From positions 1 through 23,600 of the IMG/VR virus record IMGVR_UViG_3300044970_001451: a stretch of 23,600 nt of DNA. One strand, given 5' to 3'. The notes beneath the pieces were generated by a model that was not told where the DNA came from, did not search any database, and worked only from the letters and a program-made list of their open reading frames with translations. Shown here piece by piece: positions 1 to 6,139 of the stretch. Numbering within the stretch: the stretch's first letter is position 1; each line of letters starts with the position of its first letter. The position numbers and the translations under genes were made by a program. Source of the DNA: a virus.

Positions 1-1
1 C

Positions 2-187
2 AAGAACGGCCGTCTTGACGAAACCCACATCTATGTGATGAGTGTTTACGATAAGCCTGATCCCCATTTTGAACCCGCTAAGTTTCTCACGTTTGAAATT
101 GAGGCTATCGCGAAGTCCTATATTATGGAAAATATTGAAGACCAGCTTCGCGATATTCGCGGAGACGACGAGGACGACGAGGATTGA
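2..187 (+). CDS. 3' end of an unidentified phage protein with acidic C-terminus (partial)
   Basis: An open frame enters from the left edge and stops at TGA 185-187, giving 61 residues. The readable part is charged and ends in an Asp/Glu run (GDDEDDED). Position just before the head protease is where portal or minor head proteins usually lie in this gene order, so it may be the end of one of these, but no motif in the visible part proves that. The gene ends one base before the stop of the convergent regulator gene, with no terminator hairpin between them. Existence is supported by a clean frame and good codon use; function is unknown. Confidence 0.6.
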   Translation, partial: KNGRLDETHIYVMSVYDKPDPHFEPAKFLTFEIEAIAKSYIMENIEDQLRDIRGDDEDDED

Positions 188-472
188 TCACTCCCTTTTC
201 GCATTGACAATAAAAGATGGGTAGCCCATCAGCCACAGCACGCTGATGCCATAGAGCCCACTGAGAGTTCTTACTTGCACGCAGTCAGGAGCAAGCGTGG
301 CTCTTTCCATCCGAGAATAAGAACTTTGACTAATGTGCAAAGCTTCTGCCACATCCTTTTGAGAAAGCCCGCTGTTAAGGCGGGCTTCTTTAATGCGAGA
401 AGCAATGAGAAGACGAGCCTGCTGATGCGGCATTTTAAGCACGTCGGCGGTGCTCCTCGCTAGAAACATCAT
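188..472 (-). CDS. XRE/Cro-CI-type HTH transcriptional regulator
   Basis: A 94-residue protein with a typical XRE helix-turn-helix: residues about 24-80 read RIKEARLNSGLSQKDVAEAL followed by HISQSSYSRMER, the pattern of the Cro/CI DNA-binding fold (scaffold helix, Q-x-x-V/L-A turn, recognition helix near residues 47-57). There is no second domain, so it is a single-domain regulator of the kind that dimerises on a palindrome. The frame stays open upstream to 1066, but that part overlaps the protease gene and is unlike protein; I chose the tandem ATGATG at 472-467, with a weak TAGG a few bases upstream. It is the only minus-strand gene in the window, converges on the partial gene at the left edge and diverges from the head operon. 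Likely role: local repressor or activator acting at the palindrome at 505-521. It could also be a moron (an independently expressed cargo gene). Family call is firm; target is inferred. Confidence 0.85.
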   Translation of the reverse strand: MMFLARSTADVLKMPHQQARLLIASRIKEARLNSGLSQKDVAEALHISQSSYSRMERATLAPDCVQVRTLSGLYGISVLWLMGYPSFIVNAKRE

Positions 473-501
473 GAGCCTAGTCTGTTTTGAATAGTTGTAT
501 T

Positions 502-507
502 TATAAT
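502..507 (+). promoter_or_regulatory. perfect TATAAT -10 element facing the head operon
   Basis: TATAAT lies 28 bases before the protease start. No convincing -35 box lies 15-18 bases upstream (the sequence there is AGTCTG), and there is no TG extension. If used, it would need an activator or a phage-specific factor. It overlaps the palindrome at 505-521, so a bound regulator would affect it. Confidence 0.3.
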
Positions 508-532
508 AAATGCCATTTATTGGTAAAGTAAA
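503..532 (-). promoter_or_regulatory. candidate sigma70-type promoter for the XRE gene
   Basis: On the minus strand, TTTACT (532-527) and TATTAT (508-503) are separated by 18 bases, matching four and five of six positions of the -35 and -10 consensus. The start point would fall near 496, about 25 bases before the regulator's ATG. The -10 element overlaps the palindrome at 505-521. AT-richness makes chance matches easy, so confidence is modest. Confidence 0.4.
505..521. promoter_or_regulatory. 17-bp perfect palindrome, candidate operator
   Basis: AATAAATG-C-CATTTATT is a perfect inverted repeat with 8-bp arms and a one-base centre. It sits in the 63-bp divergent spacer between the XRE gene and the protease gene, overlapping the -10 elements of both candidate promoters. 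Odd-length palindromes of about 15-17 bp are typical operators of Cro/CI-type dimers. Binding by the neighbouring regulator is inferred. Confidence 0.5.
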
Positions 533-535
533 TAT

Positions 536-1729
536 ATGAGCACCATTTCTTGCCGATACGATTTCTCTCCCATTGAGAAATATGAGGTGACGCCAGAAGG
601 TTATCTTCGGGCGTGGGCCTCCATTGCTCGCACGGGAATTCAGCTCTATACAGACGCTGATGGTTCCGTGCGTCGTGAATACAGGCCCGAGATAGAAGTG
701 GCGTCTCCCGATAGTCTTGCTTCCTTTGCGGGCAAGGCAATCACTTCTGAGCACCCCCCCGTCCTTCTTGATGCCGAAAATACTAAAGACTACCAAGTAG
801 GATTTAGCGGCACTGAAGTGGTGTACGACAATGGTTTCGTCAAAGCCGTAATGACAATTACGGACCAAGATACCATCGAGCGTATCATGCGTGGCGATGC
901 TCGTGAGGTAAGCGCTGGCTATAGGGTTAATTACGATCCTACGCCTGGCGTTACTGACAGCGGCGAAAATTACGATGGCATCCAAAAGGAAATCCTCGGA
1001 AATCACATTGCTGTTGTTCGTCGGGGCCGCGCTGGCCCGCAAGTGAAGCTTCATCTTGATCGCCAAGATGCCGCTGATCCATCCTTAATTACAAACGACG
1101 AGGATCCATCTATGACTGCTAAGGTCAACTTCGATGGCGCCGAGTTCGAGGTGAGCGAGAGCGTTGCTCTGGCGATTACCAAAGAACGGGAAGATGCCAA
1201 AATGTCCTACGAGGACATGAAGAAAAAGTACGATGGCATGATGTCTGAAGCTTCCAAAATGAAGGAAGAAATGGACGCCATGCAAAAAGAAATGAAGGGC
1301 AAGTGCGATTCCGCCGAGGGTCGTGCAGATGCTCTGGCTGAGCAAGTTGAAGAACTCAACACTGAGCTGGCTGCTGCCAAGGAAATCAATCTTGATTCCA
1401 TGGTGGAAGAGCGCGTGGCTCTCATCGAGAAAGCCAAGCCTGTTCTTGATGCAGCTTATGCCTTCGCTGGCAAAACTGCCCGTGAAGTGATGGTTGATTC
1501 CATTAAAGCAGTGCGTGGTGACGAGCTTGATCTCTCTGAGAAGAGCGACGACTACGTGCAGGCAATGTTTGACACTCTCTCTGAGGGTCGCAAAGATTCC
1601 GTAACCACCGACGAGCTGCGTAAAGCCGTAGCTTCCATTGCTTCTCCTGTGTCTGCTCCTTCGTCCTATATGGACATGCTGCAGAATGCATGGAAGAAGC
1701 CTCTCTCCATCTCTAAGGAGGCTAAGTAA
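536..1729 (+). CDS. DUF2213-like prohead maturation protease fused to scaffold domain
   Basis: A 397-residue protein in two parts. Residues 1-175 resemble the DUF2213 phage family, regarded as a head maturation protease of the herpesvirus-assemblin-like type. The conserved blocks are SEHPP, REVSAGY and NHIAVVRRGRAG, giving His73, Ser126 and His157 as candidate catalytic triad; the triad assignment is my inference. Residues about 195-300 are a charged, Met/Lys/Glu-rich coiled coil, and 300-397 a helical tail, as expected of a scaffold that fills the procapsid and is then cut up. Fusion of protease and scaffold is common in tailed phages. The gene lies directly before the decoration and capsid genes, the usual place. 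Its own SD is weak (GGTAAAG well upstream of ATG 536), in keeping with a low-copy protease. A second start inside the gene at 1112 may give scaffold alone. Confidence 0.8.
   Translation: MSTISCRYDFSPIEKYEVTPEGYLRAWASIARTGIQLYTDADGSVRREYRPEIEVASPDSLASFAGKAITSEHPPVLLDAENTKDYQVGFSGTEVVYDNGFVKAVMTITDQDTIERIMRGDAREVSAGYRVNYDPTPGVTDSGENYDGIQKEILGNHIAVVRRGRAGPQVKLHLDRQDAADPSLITNDEDPSMTAKVNFDGAEFEVSESVALAITKEREDAKMSYEDMKKKYDGMMSEASKMKEEMDAMQKEMKGKCDSAEGRADALAEQVEELNTELAAAKEINLDSMVEERVALIEKAKPVLDAAYAFAGKTAREVMVDSIKAVRGDELDLSEKSDDYVQAMFDTLSEGRKDSVTTDELRKAVASIASPVSAPSSYMDMLQNAWKKPLSISKEAK
1100..1104 (+). promoter_or_regulatory. internal ribosome binding site for the nested scaffold
   Basis: GAGGA is placed 7 bases before the in-frame ATG at 1112, at the junction of protease and coiled-coil domains. 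It is stronger than the site in front of the full-length gene. Confidence 0.55.
1112..1729 (+). CDS. nested in-frame head scaffold protein (candidate)
   Basis: The same reading frame as the protease gene has an ATG at codon 193 (MTAKVNFDGAEFEV) with a well-placed SD. The resulting 205-residue product would consist of the coiled coil and C-terminal tail only: a scaffold without the protease. This mirrors lambda, where Nu3 scaffold starts within the protease gene C. Many copies of scaffold but few of protease are needed per head, so a stronger internal start makes sense. The placement of this start exactly between the two domains is the main support; no expression evidence can be had from sequence. 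Confidence 0.5.
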   Translation: MTAKVNFDGAEFEVSESVALAITKEREDAKMSYEDMKKKYDGMMSEASKMKEEMDAMQKEMKGKCDSAEGRADALAEQVEELNTELAAAKEINLDSMVEERVALIEKAKPVLDAAYAFAGKTAREVMVDSIKAVRGDELDLSEKSDDYVQAMFDTLSEGRKDSVTTDELRKAVASIASPVSAPSSYMDMLQNAWKKPLSISKEAK

Positions 1730-1731
1730 TT

Positions 1732-2292
1732 ATGGCCGTAACTTTCTCTGCTTCGGGCACTGCCTCTGCTGGTGGCGTGCAACAGAGCTACGCTCTGGAG
1801 CATGCTGCACTGCTGGAAGGTCAACTGTCTGACATCCGCGACAACACCATTTCCACTGGCGTTAACCAAACCGGCGCTGTTGTTCCTTTCGGCAATCTTG
1901 CCGTTTATAACGTTGCTGGCACTGTTGCCAACTCTGCTACGACCATCTCTGGCGCTTCTGACACCGTGCTGGGCGTGAACGTGCTCACCTACGTTGACGA
2001 AACTGCCCTGGACGCTAACAATCGTCCTGGCGTGAAGAATCAGCAGGTCATGAACCTGGCTAACGAAGGTGCAGTGGCCGTTTACGTGACTGGCGCTGTC
2101 ACCCCCGCATCGCCTGTGCGTGTGCTGTATTCCGCCAGTGGCACTGGCAAGGCTGGTCAGTTCTCCCATGCTTTTGCATCGGGTAAGACTGTTCGTCTCG
2201 CGAATGCTCGTTTCCTCACCTCCACCACTGGCAGCGGTCTTGCTGTTCTGGAGCTGAATGGTCCGAGCTTCACCCTCTCTGCTGATTCTTGA
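1732..2292 (+). CDS. probable capsid decoration/cement protein
   Basis: A 186-residue, Ala/Gly/Thr/Val-rich, beta-sheet-type protein with no signal peptide or membrane segment. It sits between the protease/scaffold and the major capsid gene, where DUF2213/DUF2184-type phages usually encode a cement protein (gp24-like) that binds the outside of the expanded capsid and stabilises it. Composition and length agree with that role; the call is from context and general resemblance. Expression should be high: AAGGAGG at 1715-1721 stands 10 bases before ATG 1732. It is separated from the protease stop by only two bases. Confidence 0.6.
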   Translation: MAVTFSASGTASAGGVQQSYALEHAALLEGQLSDIRDNTISTGVNQTGAVVPFGNLAVYNVAGTVANSATTISGASDTVLGVNVLTYVDETALDANNRPGVKNQQVMNLANEGAVAVYVTGAVTPASPVRVLYSASGTGKAGQFSHAFASGKTVRLANARFLTSTTGSGLAVLELNGPSFTLSADS

Positions 2293-2293
2293 T

Positions 2294-2299
2294 AGGAGG
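2294..2299 (+). promoter_or_regulatory. strong ribosome binding site of the major capsid gene
   Basis: AGGAGG is followed by 9 bases and then ATG 2309. It decides the start: the frame is open upstream to a GTG at 2258, but that part overlaps the cement gene, and the SD and the conserved family N-terminus both point to 2309. Confidence 0.8.
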
Positions 2300-2308
2300 C
2301 TCTTAAAA

Positions 2309-3217
2309 ATGTCTGAATTCCGTATGGATGATGCGGGCCTGTTCCTTGAGCGTCAGCTTGAGTACATTCGCCCCCAAGTGTTTGAAGTGCAATATGCGGA
2401 TATCAAATATCCGACTGTGCTGCCCGTGACTAGCGAAGCTGGTCCTGGTGCTCAAACCTTCACCTATCGCATCATGGACTCCACTGGTGAGTTCAAGCTG
2501 ATTGCCGATGCTGCTGACGATCTGCCCCGTGCCGACATCAGCCAAGTGGAGAAGAGCATCAACATCCGCTCGTTCGGTGGCAGCTTCGGCTACACCGTGC
2601 AGGAACTGCGTGCCGCTCAAATGGCCAACATCGCCCTGGAGCAGCGTCGTGCTGCTGCTGTGCGTCGTGCCTATGAGGAGAAAGTGGAAAGCGTTGCTTT
2701 CTTCGGCGAAAGCACTGTGGGTCTGTCTGGCTTCTTCAACAACTCCACCGTGGACGTTGTGGCTGCTGACAAGTGGTTCACCACCGCTGGCACCACTGCC
2801 CAAGAAATGCTTGAACTGCTGAACTATGGCGTGACTGCCATCATCAATGGTTCCAAGATGAAGGAGCAGCCGGACACCATTCTGCTGTCCTATGCCGACT
2901 ACAACAAGATCAGCACCACTCGCAACTCCGATTCTTCGGACGTGACCGTGCTGGAATACTTCCTGCGCACCAATCCCTACATCCGTAACGTTGAGCCCAT
3001 CAACCAGTTGGAAGCTGACAACAGCGTGCTGAACACTGACCGCATGGTGGTGTACAAACGCGATCCCGAGAAAGTGCAACTGCACATTCCTCAACCCCTT
3101 GAGCTGTTCCCCCCTCAACAGCGCGGTCTGGAATTCATCGTTCCCGCCCATGCTCGCGTTGGTGGCGTTGCTCTGTACTATCCCAAGAGCGTCATTTACG
3201 TTCAGGCTTCTGCCTGA
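2309..3217 (+). CDS. major capsid protein, DUF2184-like
   Basis: A 302-residue protein that I recognise as the DUF2184 type of HK97-fold major capsid protein. Diagnostic parts are the N-terminal MSEFRMDDAGLFLERQLEYI, the TSEAGPGAQTFTYR segment (residues 41-54) and ADDLPRADI (69-77), followed by a segment rich in Arg/Ala and a beta-rich C-terminus. It forms the icosahedral shell around the scaffold and is the most abundant virion protein, which fits its strong SD. No long N-terminal delta domain is visible, consistent with a separate scaffold supplied by the preceding gene. Codon choice (many GCC, CTG, CGT, ACC codons) looks more biased than in the tail-tip genes, as often seen in highly expressed genes. 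Confidence 0.85.
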   Translation: MSEFRMDDAGLFLERQLEYIRPQVFEVQYADIKYPTVLPVTSEAGPGAQTFTYRIMDSTGEFKLIADAADDLPRADISQVEKSINIRSFGGSFGYTVQELRAAQMANIALEQRRAAAVRRAYEEKVESVAFFGESTVGLSGFFNNSTVDVVAADKWFTTAGTTAQEMLELLNYGVTAIINGSKMKEQPDTILLSYADYNKISTTRNSDSSDVTVLEYFLRTNPYIRNVEPINQLEADNSVLNTDRMVVYKRDPEKVQLHIPQPLELFPPQQRGLEFIVPAHARVGGVALYYPKSVIYVQASA

Positions 3218-3249
3218 GGATAGTTAGTCAAGAAGAGGGGCGTTAAGCT

Positions 3250-3270
3250 ATGAACAATTGTTTCTATTGA
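3250..3270 (+). CDS. six-codon minicistron (MNNCFY) upstream of the next gene
   Basis: ATG 3250 is preceded by AAGAGGGG (3233-3240) at 9 bases, a good SD, and the frame stops at TGA 3268-3270, three bases before ATG 3274. The following gene has no SD of its own, so ribosomes may load here and restart downstream. The region also contains the palindrome AACAATTGTT (3253-3262) and two copies of TGAACAAT (3251-3258, 3268-3275). A peptide product with a function of its own is unlikely. Confidence 0.35.
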   Translation: MNNCFY

Positions 3271-3273
3271 ACA

Positions 3274-3660
3274 ATGCTCATCGCTTATCGCCCCGAACTT
3301 GAAAATCCCCCTCGCGATGCAGGGTTTGGCATTATTACCAAGAGTGGGCTTATTCAACTCACTCCTGGCCTTAACCAGGAAATTCCTGACGAGAAATGGA
3401 AGGAAGCAAAGGAAAACGGTGCCGTTAAAAAGCTTCTAGCCATTGGCGCCATTGAAGAAATGCAAGAACAAGTGATGGTAGATACTCTGCCTGAAAATGT
3501 TCAAAGCCTTAGCGAACTTCCCCTCGTTCAAGCTATTCGCGCCATTGAACTCATTCATGACTCAGACCGTCTGAGTGATTGGAAAAAGATTGAAGGTCGC
3601 ATCCGAGTAAGGAATGCCATTGCAAAGCGCGTGGAAGCCATTCGTATTGGGAAGGCCTGA
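3274..3660 (+). CDS. conserved-type hypothetical head/connector-region protein
   Basis: A 128-residue soluble protein between the capsid gene and the connector genes. Its N-terminal third is beta-type with the phrase LTPGLNQEIPDEKWKEAKEN, then VKKLLAIGAIEE; its C-terminal half is helical (LVQAIRAIELIHDSDRLSDW, then KIEGRIRVRNAIAKRVEAIR). I have seen similar two-part small proteins after phage capsid genes, but I know no proven function. Possible roles are connector accessory or head completion. ATG 3274 has no SD and may be reached by re-initiation from the minicistron just upstream. The next gene starts two bases after its stop. Confidence 0.6.
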   Translation: MLIAYRPELENPPRDAGFGIITKSGLIQLTPGLNQEIPDEKWKEAKENGAVKKLLAIGAIEEMQEQVMVDTLPENVQSLSELPLVQAIRAIELIHDSDRLSDWKKIEGRIRVRNAIAKRVEAIRIGKA

Positions 3661-3662
3661 TT

Positions 3663-3974
3663 ATGGCCGTCACTTACAACAGCTTTCTTGAGCGCTTCCC
3701 TGAATTCAGTCCACATCCTTCTGGCATTGTCAATGGCGCCATCACGGAAGCCACTTACGATGCATCGGCTGATGTGTTTGGGGAACAAACAGACCGGGCA
3801 GTAAAGTTTCTTGCTGCTCATATCATCGCCATTCAACTCGCTCAAATGGGCATTCAAATTGGTGCCACTGAAGGCAAAGTATATGGCGAAGGACTTGATG
3901 CCACTCAATATGGCCAAGAGTTCAAACGGATGACTAACAATCTTCCTCTTTCTTCCGTTGGTTTTGTCGTATGA
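3663..3974 (+). CDS. head-tail connector (adaptor) protein, DUF4054-like
   Basis: A 103-residue, mainly helical protein. The opening (VTYNSFLERFPEFSPHPSG), followed by AITEATYDASADVFGEQTDRAVKFLAAHIIAIQLAQMG, matches the pattern of DUF4054/gp6-like adaptor proteins: an F-x-x-R-F-P-E-F motif, an acidic stretch and a long helix ending in AH. Such proteins form the ring that binds the portal and starts the neck. The position after the capsid block and before the stopper candidate is the standard one. Its end overlaps the next gene by four bases (ATGA). Confidence 0.65.
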   Translation: MAVTYNSFLERFPEFSPHPSGIVNGAITEATYDASADVFGEQTDRAVKFLAAHIIAIQLAQMGIQIGATEGKVYGEGLDATQYGQEFKRMTNNLPLSSVGFVV

Positions 3975-4360
3975 GCAACTTTCTGGAGCCTCTTGCAAAT
4001 GCCACTTTGGTATTTAGTGTGGCTTCAGGCTATGCTCTTGACAATGAAACTGGCAATTATGTGCCAGTGGCTACGGGCGTTACGTTCTATGCCACGCTGA
4101 AGCAAAAACAAAATCCTCGTTACGACCAACTCTTGGGCGCTGACATGACTGCCGTCTACATGGAAGGCAGGATGACCAGCGCTCTTGCTCTATCTGGCGT
4201 AACTGTAGGAGATTCTGCTAGGGCAACAATCAATGGAAGAGAAGGGCGGTTTGAACTACTGCCTAACGAGCAAATTGCTATTCATTATTGGCAGTTTTTA
4301 GGCACGCCAGTCAGGGGTATTTTTAGACTGATTGGCAAAGGAAGCGTGGACAACGCTTGA
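3971..4360 (+). CDS. probable head closure (stopper) protein
   Basis: A 129-residue beta-rich protein, started at an ATG that overlaps the stop of the adaptor gene. A strand-rich core (VTFYATLKQKQNPRYDQLL, VYMEGRMTSAL, GREGRFELLPN, IRGIF-like end) suggests the small barrel of stopper proteins, which plug the connector after DNA packaging. The inference rests on size, predicted strand content and position directly behind the adaptor. No sequence signature settles it; another neck protein is the main alternative. Confidence 0.5.
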   Translation: MSNFLEPLANATLVFSVASGYALDNETGNYVPVATGVTFYATLKQKQNPRYDQLLGADMTAVYMEGRMTSALALSGVTVGDSARATINGREGRFELLPNEQIAIHYWQFLGTPVRGIFRLIGKGSVDNA

Positions 4361-4378
4361 TTTCTCTTCTTTCCCATT

Positions 4379-4383
4379 GAGGA
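4379..4383 (+). promoter_or_regulatory. ribosome binding site of the major tail protein candidate
   Basis: GAGGA is 7 bases before ATG 4391. It is one of the few strong sites in the tail block, consistent with a product needed in high copy number. Confidence 0.6.
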
Positions 4384-4390
4384 TTTTCTA

Positions 4391-4969
4391 ATGCTCTACC
4401 ATCCCACTGAGCTAGTGAAGAGCCAGGACGTGATTGTCCGCGTGGGCTCTATCGGTGGCATCGCACGCCCTGTAATTACGCAGAGCGGCGCCACCTTTAC
4501 TGTTAGCGGCGCTCCTACTCTCTACACTCTGCAAGCAGCCACCACGGCTTCTGTTGCCTTCAATGATGGCAACACTGAGTTCTATCTGCTTGGCGGCGGC
4601 GGCTTCTCTGATAGCGTAATTGTTACCAGCCAAGCCACTACTTCCATCACTGCCTACTTCCAGAAGGATGTTGATGGTACCACCTTCATCCCCAACAGCT
4701 TTGACGAAGCTTTCCAAGTGATTGCCACTGGCCGTTACGACAAGAACGCTGAAGTGTATGTTGAGATTAACAAGCAGCTTGGCTCTTCTGGCACCACGTT
4801 CTACTATGACCGAGTGGCTTACACTGGTCGTGTGATGAACTACAACGAAAGCTATCCTGCTGATAACCTCGTTGAAGTGACGTTTGATTTGATTAGCCGT
4901 GGCCGCATTGGCATTCACCAGAATGCTTCTGAGACTGGCAGCATCATCCCCACTGCTCCTAATTCCTGA
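4391..4969 (+). CDS. probable major tail (tube) protein
   Basis: A 192-residue, beta-rich protein with many Thr, Ser, Gly and Val residues. The C-terminal segment (VYVEINKQLG, then YDRVAYTGRVMNYNESYPAD and VEVTFDLISRGRI) resembles the tube-forming beta sheet of siphovirus tail proteins, ending in a short flexible tail. High-copy status is suggested by a strong SD and by a strong terminator directly downstream, an arrangement that isolates the abundant tube product from low-copy genes behind it. It lies before two completion protein candidates, a slightly different order from lambda, where the tube gene follows them. Two further tube-like genes occur at 16679 and 17160, so which one builds the main tube needs protein data. 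Confidence 0.55.
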   Translation: MLYHPTELVKSQDVIVRVGSIGGIARPVITQSGATFTVSGAPTLYTLQAATTASVAFNDGNTEFYLLGGGGFSDSVIVTSQATTSITAYFQKDVDGTTFIPNSFDEAFQVIATGRYDKNAEVYVEINKQLGSSGTTFYYDRVAYTGRVMNYNESYPADNLVEVTFDLISRGRIGIHQNASETGSIIPTAPNS

Positions 4970-4990
4970 TTCTTTTATTGAATCTTCGCT

Positions 4991-5018
4991 AGCCTGTTCC
5001 TACGGGAACAGGCTTTTT
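4991..5018 (+). terminator. rho-independent terminator
   Basis: AGCCTGTTCC, a TACG loop and GGAACAGGCT form a perfect 10-bp hairpin, followed by TTTT after the last stem T. UNCG/TACG-type loops are very stable. It ends one base before ATG 5020, so the 3' arm also carries the only SD-like bases (CAGG at 5009-5012) of the next gene. Confidence 0.9.
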
Positions 5019-5019
5019 A

Positions 5020-5430
5020 ATGAACATTTCACAACTGCGCGAGACAGTTACTGAGCTGCTTTCTGCATCACCTAATCTCATTGGCACTTATACGTTGCCA
5101 AATAATTCAACACTTCCTGCCGTGTATGTGGTGGGAAGACAGAGCGTGCCCAAGGAGTGGAAAGCCAAAGGGCTAGAAGTGACCATGCGCGAATTTCCAG
5201 AACTCGCCCCTCGCTCTCCATTGGGAGGCACAGTCAAGGTGACGCAAGTGTGGGAAGTGGTGCTAGTGCAATATACGCCTAGCGCTAACACTCTTGCATT
5301 GGCGATGGACAGAATGGTGCGTAGATTTCCTGATGCCACTCCACGATATTTTCCTGGAGATGATATTGCCTATGAACGCTGCAGGTTCTTGGTGCCAGAT
5401 TTAATCCTTCGCAACTTGATTGCACCATGA
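5020..5430 (+). CDS. probable tail terminator/completion protein
   Basis: A 136-residue alpha/beta protein: N-terminal helix (ISQLRETVTELLSAS), strands, VWEVVLVQY strand, then a helix LALAMDRMVRRFPDAT and a closing strand pair. This order matches the fold of lambda gpU-like tail terminator proteins that cap the tube and join it to the head. Assignment rests on layout and position, not on a firm motif. Its ATG follows the upstream terminator by one base, and its SD would be buried in that hairpin, so expression probably depends on read-through and ribosome opening. Stop and next start overlap (ATGA). Confidence 0.45.
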   Translation: MNISQLRETVTELLSASPNLIGTYTLPNNSTLPAVYVVGRQSVPKEWKAKGLEVTMREFPELAPRSPLGGTVKVTQVWEVVLVQYTPSANTLALAMDRMVRRFPDATPRYFPGDDIAYERCRFLVPDLILRNLIAP

Positions 5431-5879
5431 GCGCAACTATTGTTGGTGGACAACTTCTTAATACCAAGACGCTTGAGGCAAAGCTTACGAAAGCTTTTGA
5501 AACCTGGACGCGCTTTGATGTGAATGACTATTTTCGTGGCCAGTTTCTTGAGGAAAGATGGTCTTACGATGGTGAGACAGAAAGAAAAAATGGAGCTGTT
5601 GTAGGCACTCCTCGTGACATTTTTGACTTAGGAGAACTTTACAGAAGTGGGCGTGATAGCTTTTCAATCACGCAAGGAAGCGTAGACGTTGCCGCTTCTT
5701 GGAATTGGAATGCAAAGAACGATAGCGGAAGGGGGTATGCTTGGTATGTTCACGAAGGATTGAGCACCAATCTTTCTCCTAGGCAGTGGACTGATGCGTT
5801 CCAGCAGCGAGATTTATTTGACAGTAGTGGGGTTAGCGGCGAGCTTAAAGCTCGCATTCGTTCTGCTCTGAACAAATGA
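5427..5879 (+). CDS. probable neck/tail completion protein (HK97 gp10-like)
   Basis: A 150-residue protein with an N-terminal amphipathic helix (TLEAKLTKAFETWTRFDVND), then ERWSYDGETERKNG, a GTPRDIFDLGELYRSGRD segment, a beta strand WNWNAKN and YAWYVHEGLS with a C-terminal helix. The pattern of an R/D-rich first helix, an L-x-x-S segment and a Y-A-x-x-x-H/E-G strand is typical of small minor proteins of the HK97 gp10/lambda gpZ kind that sit at the head-tail junction. Start overlaps the previous stop; end overlaps the next start. The family call is tentative. Confidence 0.45.
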   Translation: MSATIVGGQLLNTKTLEAKLTKAFETWTRFDVNDYFRGQFLEERWSYDGETERKNGAVVGTPRDIFDLGELYRSGRDSFSITQGSVDVAASWNWNAKNDSGRGYAWYVHEGLSTNLSPRQWTDAFQQRDLFDSSGVSGELKARIRSALNK

Positions 5880-6139
5880 AAATCGACTATCTGTCAAGTG
5901 GGGATGGCACAGTGCATGCCATCAATTGTTTCGTAGATGGCTCTGCGTTGGAAGTGGGTATTTTGTGCCTTATTTCTTGCAGAGAAAGCACCATTAGAAT
6001 AAGCAACGACAATCATTCAATGCTGGTTGAAGTGCCCAAAGAGTTTCGTTCTTCCCATGAGCGAGTGAAGGTGTTCAACGCATTGCTTAACATTCTCGAT
6101 CATGAGCAAATACAGCTTCCTTGTCCAGACCAAAACTGA
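5876..6139 (+). CDS. small hypothetical protein
   Basis: An 87-residue frame starting at an ATGA overlap with the previous gene and running 38 bases into the chaperone gene. It reads as a plausible soluble protein (MKIDYLSSGDGTVHAINCFV, beta-type, then a helix SSHERVKVFNALLNILDHEQ) with three Cys residues. I do not recognise it. Translational coupling on the left and the absence of another frame between 5879 and 6102 support it being real; the long overlap on the right argues for some caution. Confidence 0.55.
   Translation: MKIDYLSSGDGTVHAINCFVDGSALEVGILCLISCRESTIRISNDNHSMLVEVPKEFRSSHERVKVFNALLNILDHEQIQLPCPDQN

Noticed and set aside
754-760. C7 run as a possible frameshift site or sequencing error in the protease
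   Set aside because: The frame continues through the run with conserved motifs on both sides (SEHPP and SAGY), so no shift is needed.
473-1066. Upstream extension of the minus-strand XRE frame to 292 residues
   Set aside because: It lies antisense to the well-supported protease gene, has no family features, and a proper start (ATGATG with weak SD) is present at 472. The open frame is a by-product of codon use on the other strand.
1666-2169. 167-residue minus-strand frame across the cement gene
   Set aside because: Shadow of the cement gene; composition dictated by Ala/Gly/Thr codons on the plus strand.
2258-2308. Alternative GTG start of the capsid gene at 2258
   Set aside because: It overlaps the end of the cement gene in another frame, lacks an SD, and the AGGAGG at 2294-2299 clearly serves ATG 2309.
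2303-3151. 282-residue minus-strand frame across the capsid gene
   Set aside because: Exact antisense shadow of the capsid gene, rich in His/Gln/Val from common codons, without an SD or motif.
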